Assembly (NCBI GenBank): GCA_017882265.1
Contig: JADGPW010000180.1
Span: 1 to 64,000 of the forward strand
DNA from: Chitinophagaceae bacterium
Lineage (GTDB): Bacteria; Bacteroidota; Bacteroidia; Chitinophagales; Chitinophagaceae
Reading direction: 5' to 3'
Length of the DNA: 64,000 nt
Shown piece by piece: positions 7,604-16,773 of this stretch. How positions within the stretch are numbered: position 1 is the stretch's first letter; every line of letters begins with the position of its first letter. The position numbers and the translations under genes were made by a program. The notes beneath the pieces are model-generated. The model saw nothing but the letters and a program-made list of their open reading frames with translations, was not told the origin of the DNA and made no database searches.

Positions 7604-10384
7604 ATGAAAAAAAATCTCGTCCTGCTTGTCCTGGCCTGCAATTGCTGCCTGCTTACTTTATCTCAGGGTAAACCCTCCATGGTTATCCATGGAAAAGTAA
7701 ACAACGACAAGAACGAACTTCTTGCCGATGCCACGGTGAGCCTAAAGGGGGGCACGATCAAAACCCTGACGGATAAGAATGGGGAATTCCGGTTGAACAT
7801 TATCTCTCTTCCGGTTACGCTCGAAATTTCATTTGCGGAATTTGAAACACAGGAACTTGTTGTAACAAACGAAGAAGCTGTTAGTGTAACAATGGAGCCG
7901 GTCATAATGGTTTTAAACCCGGTAACAGTAGGCGCTACCCGGTCCGAGATCCGGTACATAAAAACCCCTGTATCTGATGAACATATTGGAAGGTTATATT
8001 TGATCAATACTCCTTCGGAATCCTATTGGGGAAGTATACTGATGAAAAAAGGAATGATCGAAACGACTTCCAGCCTTACCTATAAATCTTTTAGCACACG
8101 AGGTTTTAATGGAAGCGGCAATTCCAGGACGAACCAATTCATGGATGGGATGGACAACCAGGCCCCCGGACTTAATTTCTCTATCGGAAATTTTATCGGG
8201 CTGACTGAACTGGACGTGGATAATATTGAAATTCTTCCAGGCGCTTCCTCCGCTTTGTATGGGGCCGGCGGTATGAATGGCACGATACTCGTCAATAGTA
8301 AGAATCCTTTTAAATACCCCGGGCTTTCTATCCTTGTCAAACAAGGTATAACTGATATCGGAAAGGACCAACGGCATAAACCGGGGGGGTATATTGATTA
8401 CTCTCTTCGATGGGCACGAAAACTGAGCGACCGGTTTGCTTTTAAGGTCGGCGTTCAATATGTCCAGGCCAAAGACTGGCTGGCTAATGACAGTACTGAT
8501 TATTTAAGAACGGGTAGTTCAGGCAATCCCATCACCGGGAATCGCAAGACAGATCCGAATTATGATGGCGTGAATGTATATGGTGATGAGACCACGGTAG
8601 ATCTCAATCAATTTTTATGGGGAGCCATACTACAAAACCCGGGGCTGGCTCCCGTTTTGCAACCCTTACTGGGAAGCCCTCAAAAAGTATCCAGAACAGG
8701 CTATAATGAAAAAGATATAATAGATCCAAAGACCTGGAACCTGAAATTGTCAGGTGCACTCCATTACAAACTCACTAATACTCTTGAAGCTCAATTGATG
8801 GGCTATTGGGGGACTGGCAATACCGTGTATACCGGTAGTAACCGCTATGCATTCAATGGGATAAAAATGGGGCAATATAAACTGGAACTAAAGGATAAGA
8901 ACTGGTTCCTGCGCGGTTATACTACACAGGAAAATGCCGGGAAGGCTTATAGTGCAACAGTAACATCCCAGATTTTTAATGAAGGATGGAAAAGAAGTTA
9001 TGACCCCGCTAATATAAATAATAGCTGGTACCCTCAATATGCAGGAGCTTTTGTTCAGGGTGCTGCCAATGTTTTTACACAAGCCTATACCCAGGCTTTA
9101 ATGAGCGGACAAACCCAACAACAGGCTACAATAACCGCGCAAGCTGCCGTAGTAGCCGCTGCCCCGCAATTGCATATTGCCGGGCGGGATTTTGCCGATC
9201 AGGGTCGCCCGGTACCGGGTTCTGCCCAATTCAAACAGATCTTTGACCAGGTCCGGAATATTCCAATACCAAATGGCGGTCTTTTTACAGATCAATCACA
9301 GTTATGGATGGCTGAAGGGCAATATAATTTGTCGGATAAGATAAAATTCGCGGAGATCATTGTTGGCGCGGACCTCAAAAAATATGTCCTCAATTCACAA
9401 GGCACCATTTTTATTGATACAGCCGGTACATTGAAAGTAGCCGAATGGGGAAGCTATGCGCAGATCACTAAAAAATTATTTGATGATAAACTGACCCTGT
9501 CGGCTTCCGAGCGCTATGATAAGAATGAGAATTTTACGGGAAAATTCACACCCCGTATCACAGCACTTATTGCTGCGGGCAAGGATAAAAATATCCGCAT
9601 GTCCTACCAAACAGCTTACCGGTTTCCTACCAACACACAGCAATGGATTAAGTTAGATGTGGGCAGCGCTCTTCTTTTGGGAGGATTGCCCTGGATAAAG
9701 AATTACCTGAATACAAAATCAACCCCCACCTATATTCTCAATCCGAATACCGGTCAAACGTCTCCTTATACATACAAGGATTTTAAACCCGAATCGTTAC
9801 GGTCTTTTGAGATAGGGTATAAAGGCCTGATCGGTAAAAAGCTGCTGATCGATGCCTATACTTATTTCGGTCGTTATTCGGATTTCCTCGGTCGCATTCT
9901 GTTGGTACAACCCAATGTAGCCAAGCCTTTCTCGATCGTAACGAATAGCGATACCAAAATAAAGACCTGGGGTATGGGCATAGGTGTTGATTATAGGATG
10001 GCGAAGAATTATGCTTTGTTCTTTAATGCTTATACGGATAAGCTGACGAATGTGCCTGTCGGCTTCGAAGCAGGTTTCAATACACCGCCATACATGATCA
10101 ATGCGGGATTTGGAAATACAGGCCTGGGTAAAAAAGAAAGAGTTGGATTTAACATCAACTTACGCTGGCAGGATGCTTTCTTCTGTGATGGTGGAGGGTT
10201 CGCTAATGGCACAGTAAAAGCATTCTCTACCCTGGATGCACAGGTAAATTACAAGCTGCCAAAAATTAAGTCAATGGTCAAACTGGGCGGGACCAATATC
10301 ACTAATAAATTTTACCAGACCTCCTTTGGCAATCCCTATATAGGCGGCTTGTACTATGTAAGTTTTGCTTATAATATTTTATAA
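7604..10384 (+). CDS. TonB-dependent receptor with CarboxypepD-regulatory-like domain
   Basis: 926 aa. A signal peptide (cleavage near LSQG, about residue 22) is followed by a CarboxypepD-reg-like beta-sandwich (residues ~27-105: IHGKVNNDKNELLADATVSLKGG). A plug domain follows at ~135-235, including FSTRGFNGSGNS and IEILPGASSALYGAGGMNG. The rest is an outer-membrane beta-barrel ending in YYVSFAYNIL. It imports a large or scarce ligand across the outer membrane with TonB energy. No SusD partner follows, so it is not a standard polysaccharide locus. The three downstream genes act on lipids or sterols, so a lipid-like or terpenoid ligand is possible (inference). Confidence 0.9.
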   Translation: MKKNLVLLVLACNCCLLTLSQGKPSMVIHGKVNNDKNELLADATVSLKGGTIKTLTDKNGEFRLNIISLPVTLEISFAEFETQELVVTNEEAVSVTMEPVIMVLNPVTVGATRSEIRYIKTPVSDEHIGRLYLINTPSESYWGSILMKKGMIETTSSLTYKSFSTRGFNGSGNSRTNQFMDGMDNQAPGLNFSIGNFIGLTELDVDNIEILPGASSALYGAGGMNGTILVNSKNPFKYPGLSILVKQGITDIGKDQRHKPGGYIDYSLRWARKLSDRFAFKVGVQYVQAKDWLANDSTDYLRTGSSGNPITGNRKTDPNYDGVNVYGDETTVDLNQFLWGAILQNPGLAPVLQPLLGSPQKVSRTGYNEKDIIDPKTWNLKLSGALHYKLTNTLEAQLMGYWGTGNTVYTGSNRYAFNGIKMGQYKLELKDKNWFLRGYTTQENAGKAYSATVTSQIFNEGWKRSYDPANINNSWYPQYAGAFVQGAANVFTQAYTQALMSGQTQQQATITAQAAVVAAAPQLHIAGRDFADQGRPVPGSAQFKQIFDQVRNIPIPNGGLFTDQSQLWMAEGQYNLSDKIKFAEIIVGADLKKYVLNSQGTIFIDTAGTLKVAEWGSYAQITKKLFDDKLTLSASERYDKNENFTGKFTPRITALIAAGKDKNIRMSYQTAYRFPTNTQQWIKLDVGSALLLGGLPWIKNYLNTKSTPTYILNPNTGQTSPYTYKDFKPESLRSFEIGYKGLIGKKLLIDAYTYFGRYSDFLGRILLVQPNVAKPFSIVTNSDTKIKTWGMGIGVDYRMAKNYALFFNAYTDKLTNVPVGFEAGFNTPPYMINAGFGNTGLGKKERVGFNINLRWQDAFFCDGGGFANGTVKAFSTLDAQVNYKLPKIKSMVKLGGTNITNKFYQTSFGNPYIGGLYYVSFAYNIL

Positions 10385-10409
10385 CAATAGCGTTTAAAAC
10401 TTCCATTAT

Positions 10410-11450
10410 ATGAGAATACTAATAACAGGAGCAACCGGCTATATAGGCAACCGGCTCGCCAATAAACTTTTAATGCAGGGAGAAGAAATAAACATCCTGG
10501 TCCGTGATATTCGGTCTTTCTATCTGCCGGTAGGCAAAAACATCAGGGTGTTTAATGGGGATATTACCCATCCGGAAAGTATTGCAGCCGCAATAAAAGG
10601 TTGTGAACAGGTATATCATTGTGCGGCCATTGCTAAACTGGCATTATCAGACAGAAAGCCTTTTATGGACATAAATGTAACCGGCACAAAGAATATTTTA
10701 CTCGCTTCTTTACATGCTAATGTGCAAAAACTTGTATTCACCAGTAGCGCCGGCGTTTGGGGGCCTTCCTTAACGATCCCGTTTACAGAAAAGGATTCCC
10801 GGATTGAACCTTTTGAGAGCGATTATGATCTTTCAAAGTTTCTCGCCGAAAACATGGTCAAAGAATTTGTAAATAAGGGATTGAATGCCGTGATTGTAAA
10901 TCCAGGCAGGGTCTATGGTCCCGGGCCGGCCACCTATAGCAATGCCGTAAACAGGATGATCAGGTATATCCTGAATAAAAAGATCGTATGCCTCCCCAAA
11001 ATTGATGATTACGTCTCCAGTTACAGTTATATCGGGGACGTGGTGAATGGTCATATCATGGCCATGCAAAAAGGCCAGGCAGGAGAAAATTATATTCTCG
11101 GCGGTGAAAATATTTCCTATGGCAAACTACTGCAAACGATTAGGGACTATGCCCTAACCAATAATCATGTCCTGAAAATTCCCGTGACGCTCCTAAAAGG
11201 TATTGCCTTCTTGTCCCGGATGATAAACAAAAACACTGAATTAACGCCCTCATTAATAACAAGGTTTGCCAAACACAGGATGTTAAACAGTGAAAAAGCG
11301 ATAAAGGAGCTAGGGTACCATATCACGCCCTTCGCAGAAGGCATAAAGACCACTATTGATTATTTAAAAAGCAACGGATATACAACCCCAAACATTCAAA
11401 CTAAATTTTATTATTATGGAAAAGATCAGGTTTCAACCGGAACCCCTTAA
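10410..11450 (+). CDS. NAD(P)-dependent epimerase/dehydratase family (extended SDR)
   Basis: 346 aa, cytosolic. The Rossmann motif GATGYIGNRLA is at residues 7-17, FTSSAG gives the catalytic Ser, and YDLSK is the active-site YxxxK. The sequence is closest in style to dihydroflavonol-4-reductase or 3-beta-hydroxysteroid dehydrogenase type extended SDRs (VNVTGTKNILLA, VNPGRVYGPG). Position between a TonB receptor and two desaturase-type membrane enzymes suggests it reduces or oxidises a lipid or sterol-like intermediate. Its last 35 nt overlap the next gene, indicating an operon. Substrate unknown. Confidence 0.85.
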   Translation: MRILITGATGYIGNRLANKLLMQGEEINILVRDIRSFYLPVGKNIRVFNGDITHPESIAAAIKGCEQVYHCAAIAKLALSDRKPFMDINVTGTKNILLASLHANVQKLVFTSSAGVWGPSLTIPFTEKDSRIEPFESDYDLSKFLAENMVKEFVNKGLNAVIVNPGRVYGPGPATYSNAVNRMIRYILNKKIVCLPKIDDYVSSYSYIGDVVNGHIMAMQKGQAGENYILGGENISYGKLLQTIRDYALTNNHVLKIPVTLLKGIAFLSRMINKNTELTPSLITRFAKHRMLNSEKAIKELGYHITPFAEGIKTTIDYLKSNGYTTPNIQTKFYYYGKDQVSTGTP

Positions 11451-12495
11451 TGGGTTTTACATCACCCTGAAGCAACGGGTTCTTGCTTACTTCCGGGAGA
11501 ATAAGCTTAACCGTTATGCCAACACCCAGGCTATAATAAAAGCATTACTGTTTTTTGGCCTTTTTATTTCCGCTTATATCATAATACTTCGGGGGCAGCT
11601 GCCGCTATGGGCGTTTTTGATTTCCTGGTTTTTTATGGGGGTATCCATCATGTTTGCGGCCATGAGTATAGTGCATGATGCGGCACACGGGGCATTTTCA
11701 TCAAAGAAATGGGTGAACGGGTTCTTGTTACATTTTGCCAATCTGGTAGGTGGCGATGGATACATGTATAAATACAAACATACGATCTCTCACCACCCTT
11801 ATACCAATATTCCCGGTATTGATATCGACCTTGAACAAAGTAATATAGTAAGGGTAACCCCATTTACAAAGTCCAGGGCTAAACACAGGCATCAATCGGG
11901 GTATATGAAATTATTGTATCCGTTTTATATTTTCTATTGGGTATTGCTTCGTGATTTCAAATACTACCGGTTGGAGAAAATCGGTCCTGTAAAAGCTCAC
12001 CATGCGACCATCCACTGGCTGATCCTGTTTACAAGCAAAGTGTTTTATCTTTTTTATATGCTGGTCCTCCCTTACTGGGTTTTATCCAATCCTTTCTGGC
12101 AAATATTGCTTGGATTTACCTTGATGCAGGTAGGATCGGGCGTTATTGCCATGTTTGCTTTATTATCTAATCATGTGGTAGAGGATTCGCTGTTTGTTGT
12201 TCCCGATGACAACGGCTTAATAAATTGTAGCTGGGGTGAGCACCAGTTGCGTACCACCGATGACTTTAGTCCTGATTCTCCTGTGATCAGTTTCCTGTTC
12301 AGCGGGTTAAATCATCATGTGGCACATCATCTTTTCCCCAACTATTGCCATATCCATTATCCGGCTATTACGAAGTTGGTTCGAAAGACCGCCCGGGAAT
12401 TTGGATTGCGTTACAGGTATAATTCTATCACGGGCGGCTTACGGTCGCATTTTAGGCTATTAAGAAAATTAAGTAAACCCGTTGTGGCATACTAG
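11416..12495 (+). CDS. Membrane fatty acid desaturase family protein
   Basis: 359 aa integral membrane di-iron enzyme. The three histidine boxes are present: HDAAHG (87-92), HTISHH (122-127) and HHVAHH (300-305). Hydrophobic segments lie around residues 40-85 and 195-255. The family inserts double bonds into acyl chains at the inner membrane, using O2 and an electron donor not encoded nearby. The start ATG at 11416 lies inside the preceding gene. The layout is usual for the acyl-CoA/acyl-lipid desaturase clade; regiospecificity cannot be inferred. Confidence 0.9.
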   Translation: MEKIRFQPEPLNGFYITLKQRVLAYFRENKLNRYANTQAIIKALLFFGLFISAYIIILRGQLPLWAFLISWFFMGVSIMFAAMSIVHDAAHGAFSSKKWVNGFLLHFANLVGGDGYMYKYKHTISHHPYTNIPGIDIDLEQSNIVRVTPFTKSRAKHRHQSGYMKLLYPFYIFYWVLLRDFKYYRLEKIGPVKAHHATIHWLILFTSKVFYLFYMLVLPYWVLSNPFWQILLGFTLMQVGSGVIAMFALLSNHVVEDSLFVVPDDNGLINCSWGEHQLRTTDDFSPDSPVISFLFSGLNHHVAHHLFPNYCHIHYPAITKLVRKTAREFGLRYRYNSITGGLRSHFRLLRKLSKPVVAY

Positions 12496-12511
12496 GTAAA
12501 AAAGATACTTT

Positions 12512-13285
12512 ATGGATAAAATACATCTTCCTCCCATAATGAATAATGGTTGGTTAATACTATTGCTGGTAATAGCATTTACCACAGTACGGTATGTTTT
12601 ACTGGTCGGGATAGCCTGGTTAGTGTGCTACTATCCGGGTGTGAAATCAGTGAGAAAATTTAAAATACAACCAGTCAAACCCCGGCAAAAACAAATGAAG
12701 CATGAATTATTATTTTCATTCTCTACTATTTTTATTTTCTCCGTCATTGGTATAAGTGTCTACCTGCTTTACATTAATGGTTACACTACCATTTATACAG
12801 ACATCGGGCAGCATGGGTGGGGTTATTTCTTCGGCAGCCTGGGGATAATGGTCATCATTCATGATACTTATTTTTACTGGACGCACCGGCTGCTTCATAC
12901 TAAATGGTTCTTTAAAAAAATTCATACCGTACACCACCGTTCATCAAACCCCACACCCCTGGCGGCTTACTCTTTCCATCCCCTCGAAGCGCTGATCCAG
13001 GGCTTGATTGTTTTTCCTTTCATCAGTATCTTGCCGGTACATATCATAGCTTTTCTATTATTCACTTCCCTGGTTTTGGTGACGAATGTGATCGGGCACC
13101 TGGGTTATGAGTTTTTCCCACGAAAGTTTCGCAATAGTTTGCCGGGTAAATACCTAACCTCCTCTACCAACCATAATCTTCATCATCAAAAGAGCAATAA
13201 GAATTTCGGGTATTATTTTACTTTCTGGGATAAATTGATGAAAACGCTTCAGAATGGAATTCCCCGACCGGGGCTAATTAAGTAA
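12512..13285 (+). CDS. Sterol desaturase / fatty acid hydroxylase superfamily protein
   Basis: 257 aa integral membrane di-iron oxygenase. The histidine clusters are in family order: HDTYFYWTH (117-125) with HRLLH, HTVHH (138-142), FHPLEA, and NHNLHH (219-225). About four hydrophobic segments anchor it in the inner membrane. Relatives hydroxylate or desaturate fatty acids, sterols or carotenoids. It begins 16 nt after the desaturase stop, so the two are co-transcribed. A pair of O2-dependent lipid enzymes plus an SDR behind a TonB receptor suggests a dedicated lipid-modifying pathway (inference). Confidence 0.88.
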   Translation: MDKIHLPPIMNNGWLILLLVIAFTTVRYVLLVGIAWLVCYYPGVKSVRKFKIQPVKPRQKQMKHELLFSFSTIFIFSVIGISVYLLYINGYTTIYTDIGQHGWGYFFGSLGIMVIIHDTYFYWTHRLLHTKWFFKKIHTVHHRSSNPTPLAAYSFHPLEALIQGLIVFPFISILPVHIIAFLLFTSLVLVTNVIGHLGYEFFPRKFRNSLPGKYLTSSTNHNLHHQKSNKNFGYYFTFWDKLMKTLQNGIPRPGLIK

Positions 13286-13411
13286 AATTGCCTTAATAGG
13301 TCATCCTGACAAAAACTAAAATATAGAAAGCATCAATCCGTCCAAACAATTACCACTGGTTGACGATACGACAAGTCACTGGCATTCAGTGTAAAACAGG
13401 AGTTTTTTTAT

Positions 13412-13441
13412 TTGCCCTTCATTTCACATCTATTATCTTTG
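13412..13441 (+). promoter_or_regulatory. Bacteroidota-type promoter with long leader
   Basis: TTG at 13412-13414, a 19-nt spacer, then TATCTTTG at 13434-13441: an exact match to the Bacteroidota -33/-7 consensus. Transcription would start near 13448, leaving a leader of about 220 nt before the gene at 13671. The leader starts with an imperfect hairpin (GCCCGG pairing with CCGGGC, 13446-13487). The rest of the 13286-13670 gap shows nothing else. Confidence 0.6.
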
Positions 13442-13670
13442 CCTGCCCGGTTCAGGCTTGATTACTACGTTTTTATTCAATCCGGGCTAATAATAAAAAA
13501 GACGGCCAAAATTTAGAAAAGTGACTATTTTTAAACCAGTTTTCAGGTAAATTTATTTACGGCATATCTTGTATGTCAACAAGGGACACTCCCGAAAATC
13601 CCGGTAAGAGAAAAGAGTAGGGCGCCTTAACCGAAAAGCGATACGAGTAGGTAAACCAAAAACTACTGTT

Positions 13671-14366
13671 ATGAAAAAGATTTTTCCTGTTTTAGTTGTG
13701 TTTGTTTTCTGCCTGCCGGTCATCGGGCTTTCACAAAAAGCAAAAGTGGGCTTTTCCGGTGGCCTTACCGTGGCGAATATGACCGGCACTGTTGGTGGCG
13801 TGAAAGAAAGCGGGAAAACAAAAAGCGGCTATTCTGCAGGTTTATTTATGGATGCCACGATAAAGAAACATTTCAGTTTTCAGGGAGCTGTAGAATATGT
13901 ACAAAAAGGAGAAGTGCTGAGTAAGACCCAAAAACAAAAGGTATACCGTGCACTTCATTATGTTGAAATGCCGCTGAATTTTTTGTATAATTCATGGGGA
14001 AACGGAGGCAATTTCTTTGTTGGATTAGGTCCCACCCTGAGTGTGGGCGTTCCTTCCTCGAAAGTTACTAAACCCATACCTGGCGAAAAGGTCTTTACTG
14101 ATATTGTATTTGGCAACACCGGTGTTGAAGATTTTAAAGGGGTTGACTTCGGTGTTAATTTCCTTGGAGGGTACCGGTTGAAGAGTGGAATTGGATTCAA
14201 TGTTAACTATACACAGGGAATAAGAAATCTTATACCAAAAGGCAAAGCGACAGGCAGCTTGCGGAATAACTTCTTTGGAATAGGTCTAAGCGCTTTAATC
14301 CCCGATAATAATAATGCCAGTAACAAACATAACAAAGGCAAGGGCAAGGGGAAAGGCAAAAAATAA
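13671..14366 (+). CDS. Outer-membrane beta-barrel protein (PorT/OMP_b-brl type)
   Basis: 231 aa. A signal peptide (residues 1-21, ending IGLSQ) is followed by alternating amphipathic beta strands typical of the small Bacteroidota barrel family (KVGFSGGLTVANM, GYSAGLFMDATI, FSFQGAVEYVQKG, LHYVEMPLNFLYN). The C-terminus is odd: after the last strand (FFGIGLSALIP) comes a polar tail rich in Asn, then Lys-Gly repeats (GKGKGKGKK). That tail would not be part of the barrel. It has its own promoter about 220 nt upstream. Function unknown. Confidence 0.8.
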   Translation: MKKIFPVLVVFVFCLPVIGLSQKAKVGFSGGLTVANMTGTVGGVKESGKTKSGYSAGLFMDATIKKHFSFQGAVEYVQKGEVLSKTQKQKVYRALHYVEMPLNFLYNSWGNGGNFFVGLGPTLSVGVPSSKVTKPIPGEKVFTDIVFGNTGVEDFKGVDFGVNFLGGYRLKSGIGFNVNYTQGIRNLIPKGKATGSLRNNFFGIGLSALIPDNNNASNKHNKGKGKGKGKK

Positions 14367-14415
14367 TGAACTTTTTTACGGGGTAAGTACAAGAAGATCT
14401 TAAATATAATTTATT

Positions 14416-14490
14416 GGCCGGTAAGGCGGTAAGGCGGTAAGAAATCATTAGCTATATATCTATTCTTATCCTCTTCCCGCCTTACCGGCA
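14416..14490. repeat. Hairpin of GGTAAGGCG words
   Basis: The left arm carries three tandem GGTAAGGCG-type words (from 14417) and the right arm carries CTTCCCGCCTTACCGGC (14473-14489), giving a 17-bp stem with one mismatch and a loop of about 40 nt. It lies between the barrel gene and lysS, same strand. I see this word at no other place in the window. Confidence 0.75.
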
Positions 14491-14611
14491 ATTTTCATTA
14501 AGTCCTGACCAGGACATGCTTTGTATCTATATGCCTTTGTCCGCTTACCCCGAACCAGTACCTTTGCATGCCCGTCTAGTCCAGGGAGACAGCAATTTTG
14601 AAATTGATCGC

Positions 14612-16150
14612 ATGAATATCATACCGCATTTATCCGAACAGGAAGAATTACGCCGCGAAAAACTTGCAGAACTGATCATGCTGGGTATTGATCCCTACCC
14701 GGCGCCTCTTTATCCTGTCAACACCCATTCGGCAGATATAAAAAAGAATTATAAAGAAGAATCAAAAGAACAGTTTGCCGATACATGTATTGCCGGGCGT
14801 ATTATGAGTGTGCGCGATATGGGAAAGGCTAATTTTTGCGTTCTGCAGGATGCAAAGGGAAGAATACAATTGTACATCCGCCGGGAGGATATTTGTCCCG
14901 GTGAGGATAAGTCCCTTTATGATATTGTATGGAAAAAATTAATTGACCTGGGAGATATAATTGGAGTTAAAGGTTATGTTTTTATCACTAAAACCGGGGA
15001 GATCTCGGTGCATGTTAAAGAATTGACGCTGCTGGCAAAATCGTTAAAACCTCTTCCCGTGGTCAGGGAAGCAGATGGAGAAACCTTTGATGCAGTGACA
15101 GACCCGGAATTCCGTTACCGGCAACGCTATGCAGATCTTATTATTAACCCGTCCCTGAAAGAGGTCTTTGTAAAACGAACCCGGTTGATCAATTCCATGC
15201 GGGAGTTCTTAAATGATAAGGGGGCGCTGGAAGTAGACACACCTGTATTGCAAAATATCCCCGGTGGCGCTGCGGCCAGGCCTTTTGTTACACATCATAA
15301 TGCGCTGGATATTCCCTTTTATTTACGGATCGCCAATGAACTTTATTTAAAACGGCTGATCGTGGGTGGATTTGACTGGGTATATGAATTCAGCCGTAAT
15401 TTCCGCAACGAGGGTATGGACCGTACCCACAATCCCGAGTTCACTATTCTTGAATTCTATACGGCTTACAAAGATTACTTCTGGATGATGGAAACAACTG
15501 AGCAGCTACTGGAAAAAGCGGCGCTGGATGTTTGCGAAACCACAGATATACCTGTTGGAAATAAAATGATCTCCTTTAAGGCCCCATTCAAACGTACCAG
15601 CATTTATGAAGCCATACAGGAATATACCGGTTTTGATGTAAGCCGTATGAACGAGGAACAGCTTCGTTCCGTTTGCAAACAATTGCATATTCATGTTGAT
15701 AATACAATGGGCAAGGGTAAATTGATCGACGAAATTTTCAGCGGCAAATGCGAACATCATTATGTGCAGCCCACCTTTATCATTGATTACCCGGTAGAAA
15801 TGAGTCCCCTGACCAAGAAACACCGGAGCAAACAGGGCCTGGTAGAAAGATTTGAACTGATGATCAATGGAAAAGAGATCGCCAATGCATATAGTGAACT
15901 GAATGATGCTATTGAACAGCGGGAACGTTTTGAAGAACAGGCGAAGCTTTCAGAACGGGGCGATGATGAGGCTATGCTGATCGATTATGATTTCTTGCGG
16001 GCATTGGAATATGGCATGCCCCCTACATCAGGTATTGGTTTTGGAATAGACAGGATCTGCATGCTGCTAACCAACCAGCCTTCTATACAGGATGTTTTGT
16101 TATTTCCACAAATGCGACCGGAAAACAGACCCGGGATAACAACTGAATAA
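14612..16150 (+). CDS. lysS: Lysine--tRNA ligase (class II)
   Basis: 512 aa from the ATG at 14612; an in-frame ATG 96 nt upstream would add a non-homologous N-terminus. It charges tRNA-Lys with lysine using ATP. An N-terminal OB-fold anticodon-binding domain (residues ~60-150) is followed by the class II catalytic core: motif 2 (FRNEGMDRTHNPEFTILEFY) and motif 3 (GIGFGIDRICMLLT). Length is normal for bacterial LysS. Essential housekeeping gene, apparently monocistronic. Confidence 0.96.
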   Translation: MNIIPHLSEQEELRREKLAELIMLGIDPYPAPLYPVNTHSADIKKNYKEESKEQFADTCIAGRIMSVRDMGKANFCVLQDAKGRIQLYIRREDICPGEDKSLYDIVWKKLIDLGDIIGVKGYVFITKTGEISVHVKELTLLAKSLKPLPVVREADGETFDAVTDPEFRYRQRYADLIINPSLKEVFVKRTRLINSMREFLNDKGALEVDTPVLQNIPGGAAARPFVTHHNALDIPFYLRIANELYLKRLIVGGFDWVYEFSRNFRNEGMDRTHNPEFTILEFYTAYKDYFWMMETTEQLLEKAALDVCETTDIPVGNKMISFKAPFKRTSIYEAIQEYTGFDVSRMNEEQLRSVCKQLHIHVDNTMGKGKLIDEIFSGKCEHHYVQPTFIIDYPVEMSPLTKKHRSKQGLVERFELMINGKEIANAYSELNDAIEQRERFEEQAKLSERGDDEAMLIDYDFLRALEYGMPPTSGIGFGIDRICMLLTNQPSIQDVLLFPQMRPENRPGITTE

Positions 16151-16346
16151 TGAGTGAGATTTCATTGAGTATTGTCCAAAGGACTCCTTCGGAGAACATT
16201 TATTCTTAGACCACCCCATTTTCTAACCCTATCTCTATAATTTTTACTCAGCCTTGATGGGATTTCTTTCGCGGCTTACACCCCGGTATGATTTTCTTAT
16301 TGCCCCCATATAGAAATGATGTAGATTCAGTACTAAACAGACTATT

Positions 16347-16727
16347 ATGAAACCGCTTTTTCGCTCCAGGATGAAACCAATCATTCCTTCCAGGTTCGCT
16401 GAGATCATTTTTGCCCTGGTCTTTATCGTATTTGGAATCATCCATTTTAAAAATGCCGGAATGATGGGCCACGGAGTGCCCTCCTATTTTCCGGGTGATG
16501 GCAAAATATATATTTACCTTACCGGCGCCCTGATGATCATGGCCGGGATCGGGATCATAGCAGCTTTTCACAGAACATTACTATGTTATTTATTAGCTGC
16601 CGTATTAATCATTTTCATACTCACCATACATTTGAAACCCGCTATGGATGGAGATCTTACTAACTTATTAAAAGATACTGGTTTGGCCATGGCGGCGATC
16701 ATTATCGGCAACAGGAGTTCTAAATAA
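16347..16727 (+). CDS. DoxX-like small membrane protein
   Basis: 126 aa with four predicted transmembrane helices (around residues 17-35, 50-66, 70-90 and 105-121). Spacing and motifs (FAEIIFALVFIVFGIIHF, YLTGALMIMAGIGI) resemble the DoxX/DoxD-like four-helix membrane family. Role unknown. An internal ATG at residue 9 is an alternative start. It ends just before a strong terminator hairpin at 16738. Confidence 0.6.
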   Translation: MKPLFRSRMKPIIPSRFAEIIFALVFIVFGIIHFKNAGMMGHGVPSYFPGDGKIYIYLTGALMIMAGIGIIAAFHRTLLCYLLAAVLIIFILTIHLKPAMDGDLTNLLKDTGLAMAAIIIGNRSSK

Positions 16728-16737
16728 AGGGAAGGTG

Positions 16738-16770
16738 AATGGTGTCACGGTTCAAAACCGTGACACCATT
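16738..16770. terminator. Perfect 15-bp hairpin terminator between convergent genes
   Basis: Positions 16738-16752 and 16756-16770 are exact reverse complements with a 3-nt loop (AATGGTGTCACGGTT and its complement). It sits between the DoxX-like gene and the convergent SDR gene. The U-tract is poor, so termination strength is uncertain. Confidence 0.7.
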
Positions 16771-16773
16771 AGC

